In this document: in pieces, positions 21,972-23,835 of the stretch
Layout: every line of letters starts with the position of its first letter
How positions within the stretch are numbered: the first letter of the stretch is position 1
Assembly: GCA_964402955.1 (NCBI GenBank)
Contig: CAYOEZ010000048.1
Coordinates: forward strand, 1-23,835
Source: CAYOEZ01 sp964402955
GTDB taxonomy: Bacteria; Chloroflexota; DTOL01; DAOUCN01
Length of the DNA: 23,835 nucleotides
Direction: 5' to 3'
Position numbers and translations under genes: made by a program
The notes under the pieces: model-generated
Database searches by the model: none
Told to the model about the DNA's origin: nothing
The model's input: only the letters and a program-made list of their open reading frames with translations

Positions 21972-23565
21972 GAGCAAGTGTAACGCCTCGGTATGTCTCC
22001 ACGCCCAGGACGCTGGGCACGAAGCCGGCCACGCTGCCCGCCAGGAGCACGGGATCCAATGGATGAACAAGCGGGACGCGCGGCATGTCGCTGCGTACAA
22101 TCGCCGCCGCCCGTTGGTACTGGGGCAAACGCTGTGGCCAGGCGCTCAAAGTACGAGCGTCAGCCAGAGTGGTCTTCAGTTGGGGGTTAGCATAACCAAT
22201 TGAGCGAGCGACGCTGTCACTGGCAAAAAGGCCGCTCAAGAAGCTATCGGCGTCCGGGCTGTCTCCCGTCCATGCTTGCAGGTAGAGTGGAAAGCCGCCG
22301 TCCAGCGAGCGGCGCGAATACGTCGGCCAGTCGCTGGCAAGAACCGACACGGCAATTCCGATCGCTTGCAGATCATGTGCAATGGACTCAGCCATCGTGC
22401 GAGGATTGGGCAGCGAGCGTTGCGGTTTGGCCGGGTACCACAGTTGCGTGACAATTGTTCCAGCAAATCCGCTCTGCTCCAACTGCGTGCGCGCCTCCTC
22501 GACGCTGTAGGTCAGCGCGGCCAGCTCACGATCAGCGCCGGCGATACTCGGCGGCACAAACTGCTGCGCGACCTGCGCCATGCCGGCGTAGGCATCGGTC
22601 ACCAGCGCCTGGCGATTGATCGAGCGAGCAATCGCCGCGCGCACACGACTATCATTGAACGGGGCGGCTTTCTGGTTGATCGAGAGTGAAACAACAGTCT
22701 GGCTTGGGCGCAGAATCACCTTCACACCAGACATCTTTCTGGCCTGCTCAACTCCCGCAGTATTGCTGCCCTCAACCAGGTGCACCTGTCGCGCGCGCAG
22801 CGCAGCAATTCGAGCTGTCTGATCGGGCATGACCAGAAAGCGCACCCCCCCCAGCTTTGGTTGGCCCGCCCAATAGCGGTCGTTGGCAGTCAGGACAACC
22901 TCAGAATCGTTCTTCCATTGCGCAAATCGAAACGGTCCGCTGCCGACCGGTTGCCGGCGCAGGTTGTCGACGTCGCCGCGCAATGCAGCCGGGCTGACGA
23001 TGCTGAAGGGAAACATGGTCAGAGCGGACAGGACAGGGCTCCAGGGCTGCTCCAACGTCACGCTCACGCGCAAGTCATCCATCTGTTCTGCACTGCGCAC
23101 AACACTGCCGCTGCCCTTGAATCCACCAAAGAGAATCTGCCAGTAGTCGAAATCGCCGCGATGATAGGGATTGGCCGTGTCCATCCAACGGTTGACGTTC
23201 TGCACAACGGCGTCAGCGTTCAGGGGCGTGCCATCGTGGAAGGTGATGCCTTTGCGCAGCACAAACGTCCATACCAGACCATTCTCGGATACCGACCATG
23301 ATTCTGCCAGCAGCGGCTCAACGGCGCCGCTCTCCGAGTTGTACTGCACAAGCGTCTCATATATCTGGCTGGCAACGCGCGCCGATGACAGATCGGTGAT
23401 CAGCGCAGGATCAAGCGTGAGCACCGGGCTGTCGAGTGCGACAACAAAGATGCCGCTCCCCGCTGTCTTCGTCTGAAGAAAGGGAACGGCACAGCCAGCA
23501 CTCACGACAATGACAAGCACCAGAAGCACGAGCGTGTGCCCGAGACCCAACGTTCCATGTCTCAT
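21967..23565 (-). CDS. ABC transporter family 5 solute-binding lipoprotein (peptide/nickel type)
   Basis: 532 residues, typical length. The N-terminus MRHGTLGLGHTLVLLVLVIV then VSAGC is a lipoprotein signal peptide with the lipidated cysteine at C25, so the mature protein is membrane-anchored outside the cytoplasm. Family 5 (DppA/OppA/NikA) hallmarks: 'VLTLDPALITDLSSARVASQ', 'IYETLVQYN', 'LAESWSVSENGLVWTFVLRK' then 'GITFHDGTPLNADAVV', and later 'NQKAAPFNDSRVRAAIARSI'. It should bind an oligopeptide or similar solute for an ABC importer. No permease or ATPase gene of such an importer lies in the window; the next gene downstream is a channel. The ATG at 23565 has only a weak ribosome site (AGGGCAA), while a better-looking AAGGAG sits ~25 bases upstream with no standard start codon at the right distance. 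Confidence 0.9.
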   Translation of the reverse strand: MRHGTLGLGHTLVLLVLVIVVSAGCAVPFLQTKTAGSGIFVVALDSPVLTLDPALITDLSSARVASQIYETLVQYNSESGAVEPLLAESWSVSENGLVWTFVLRKGITFHDGTPLNADAVVQNVNRWMDTANPYHRGDFDYWQILFGGFKGSGSVVRSAEQMDDLRVSVTLEQPWSPVLSALTMFPFSIVSPAALRGDVDNLRRQPVGSGPFRFAQWKNDSEVVLTANDRYWAGQPKLGGVRFLVMPDQTARIAALRARQVHLVEGSNTAGVEQARKMSGVKVILRPSQTVVSLSINQKAAPFNDSRVRAAIARSINRQALVTDAYAGMAQVAQQFVPPSIAGADRELAALTYSVEEARTQLEQSGFAGTIVTQLWYPAKPQRSLPNPRTMAESIAHDLQAIGIAVSVLASDWPTYSRRSLDGGFPLYLQAWTGDSPDADSFLSGLFASDSVARSIGYANPQLKTTLADARTLSAWPQRLPQYQRAAAIVRSDMPRVPLVHPLDPVLLAGSVAGFVPSVLGVETYRGVTLAP

Positions 23566-23620
23566 ACCATATTGCCCTGTTTGTCAGCGTCTCCTTGTTG
23601 GTTATCAGAGGTTAGGCAGC

Positions 23621-23648
23621 ATTATACCATACACGCGTGCATCGTCAA
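23621..23648 (-). promoter_or_regulatory. Sigma-70 promoter of the solute-binding protein / channel operon
   Basis: On the minus strand TTGACG (plus 23643-23648), 16 bp, TATAAT (plus 23621-23626) preceded by TGG, an extended -10. The start would fall near 23614, giving a leader of about 50 nt before the ATG at 23565. Confidence 0.65.
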
Positions 23649-23804
23649 GTGATAGTTTACCACTTTTGCGAGTGCCTCCCAGCAATTCCCAATATGAGCA
23701 GGAACGTGATGTAGCAGGCGCCGGCCATGCTACTTGGAGGTCACAAAACAGCCTGATTGCCCCGTCTTTGCGCGGCAGAGCGCGCGGCGGAATGCGCTCG
23801 ACTG

Positions 23805-23830
23805 TCCGAAGGACTCCGGACTCCTTCGGA
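23805..23830. repeat. Inverted repeat near the right edge
   Basis: TCCGAAGGA (23805-23813) and TCCTTCGGA (23822-23830) with the loop CTCCGGAC. It may be the start of a larger repeat that continues past the window. Between 23649 and 23804 no gene, promoter or RNA was recognised. Confidence 0.4.
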
Positions 23831-23835
23831 GAAGA

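Overview
The window reads as GC-rich chromosomal DNA from a free-living, non-enteric bacterium, most probably a member of the Chloroflexota (Anaerolineae-like). That placement is an inference from gene content: an IleRS with a degenerate KMSKS loop, paired M32 carboxypeptidases, a CASTOR/POLLUX-type channel, a DUF4282 protein, a DUF1998 helicase and large helical-repeat proteins with no recognised function. No rRNA, tRNA or CRISPR array was seen.

Layout, left to right. (1) 1-2452: 3' part of isoleucyl-tRNA synthetase. (2) 2580-7265: three tandem paralogues of an undescribed family. Two are full length, overlap by ATGA, and end in what looks like a PRiA4_ORF3-type domain. The third is an N-terminal-module-only copy with its own promoter. 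(3) 7266-13380: an accessory stretch with a small gene interrupted by an in-frame TGA, a DUF262 (GmrSD-like) protein, a decayed 5' fragment of an M32 carboxypeptidase, a CHASE4-HAMP-PAS-GGDEF diguanylate cyclase and an OLD/PARIS-like ATPase. The nuclease-like and ATPase genes look less GC-rich than the housekeeping genes, as expected of acquired defence genes. (4) 13405-16508: two intact tandem M32 carboxypeptidases, then a strong hairpin and a convergent DUF4282 membrane protein. (5) 17054-19798: a VOC gene cut short by a perfect palindrome, then a MrfA/YprA-type helicase driven by a consensus promoter placed so close that its mRNA should be leaderless, then an orphan HicB-like gene. (6) 19848-20012: a MITE-like element with perfect 19-bp terminal inverted repeats and a 7-bp target duplication. 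(7) 23648-20026, minus strand: a family 5 solute-binding lipoprotein and a two-TM, two-RCK channel, probably one operon.

Promoters are unusually easy to read. Six near-consensus sigma-70 promoters lie just ahead of genes, several with TG-extended -10 boxes, and several accessory genes carry their own. The best candidate for an undescribed system is the tandem helical/PRiA4-like family at 2718-7265 together with the adjacent DUF262 and OLD-like genes. The link between them is positional only.
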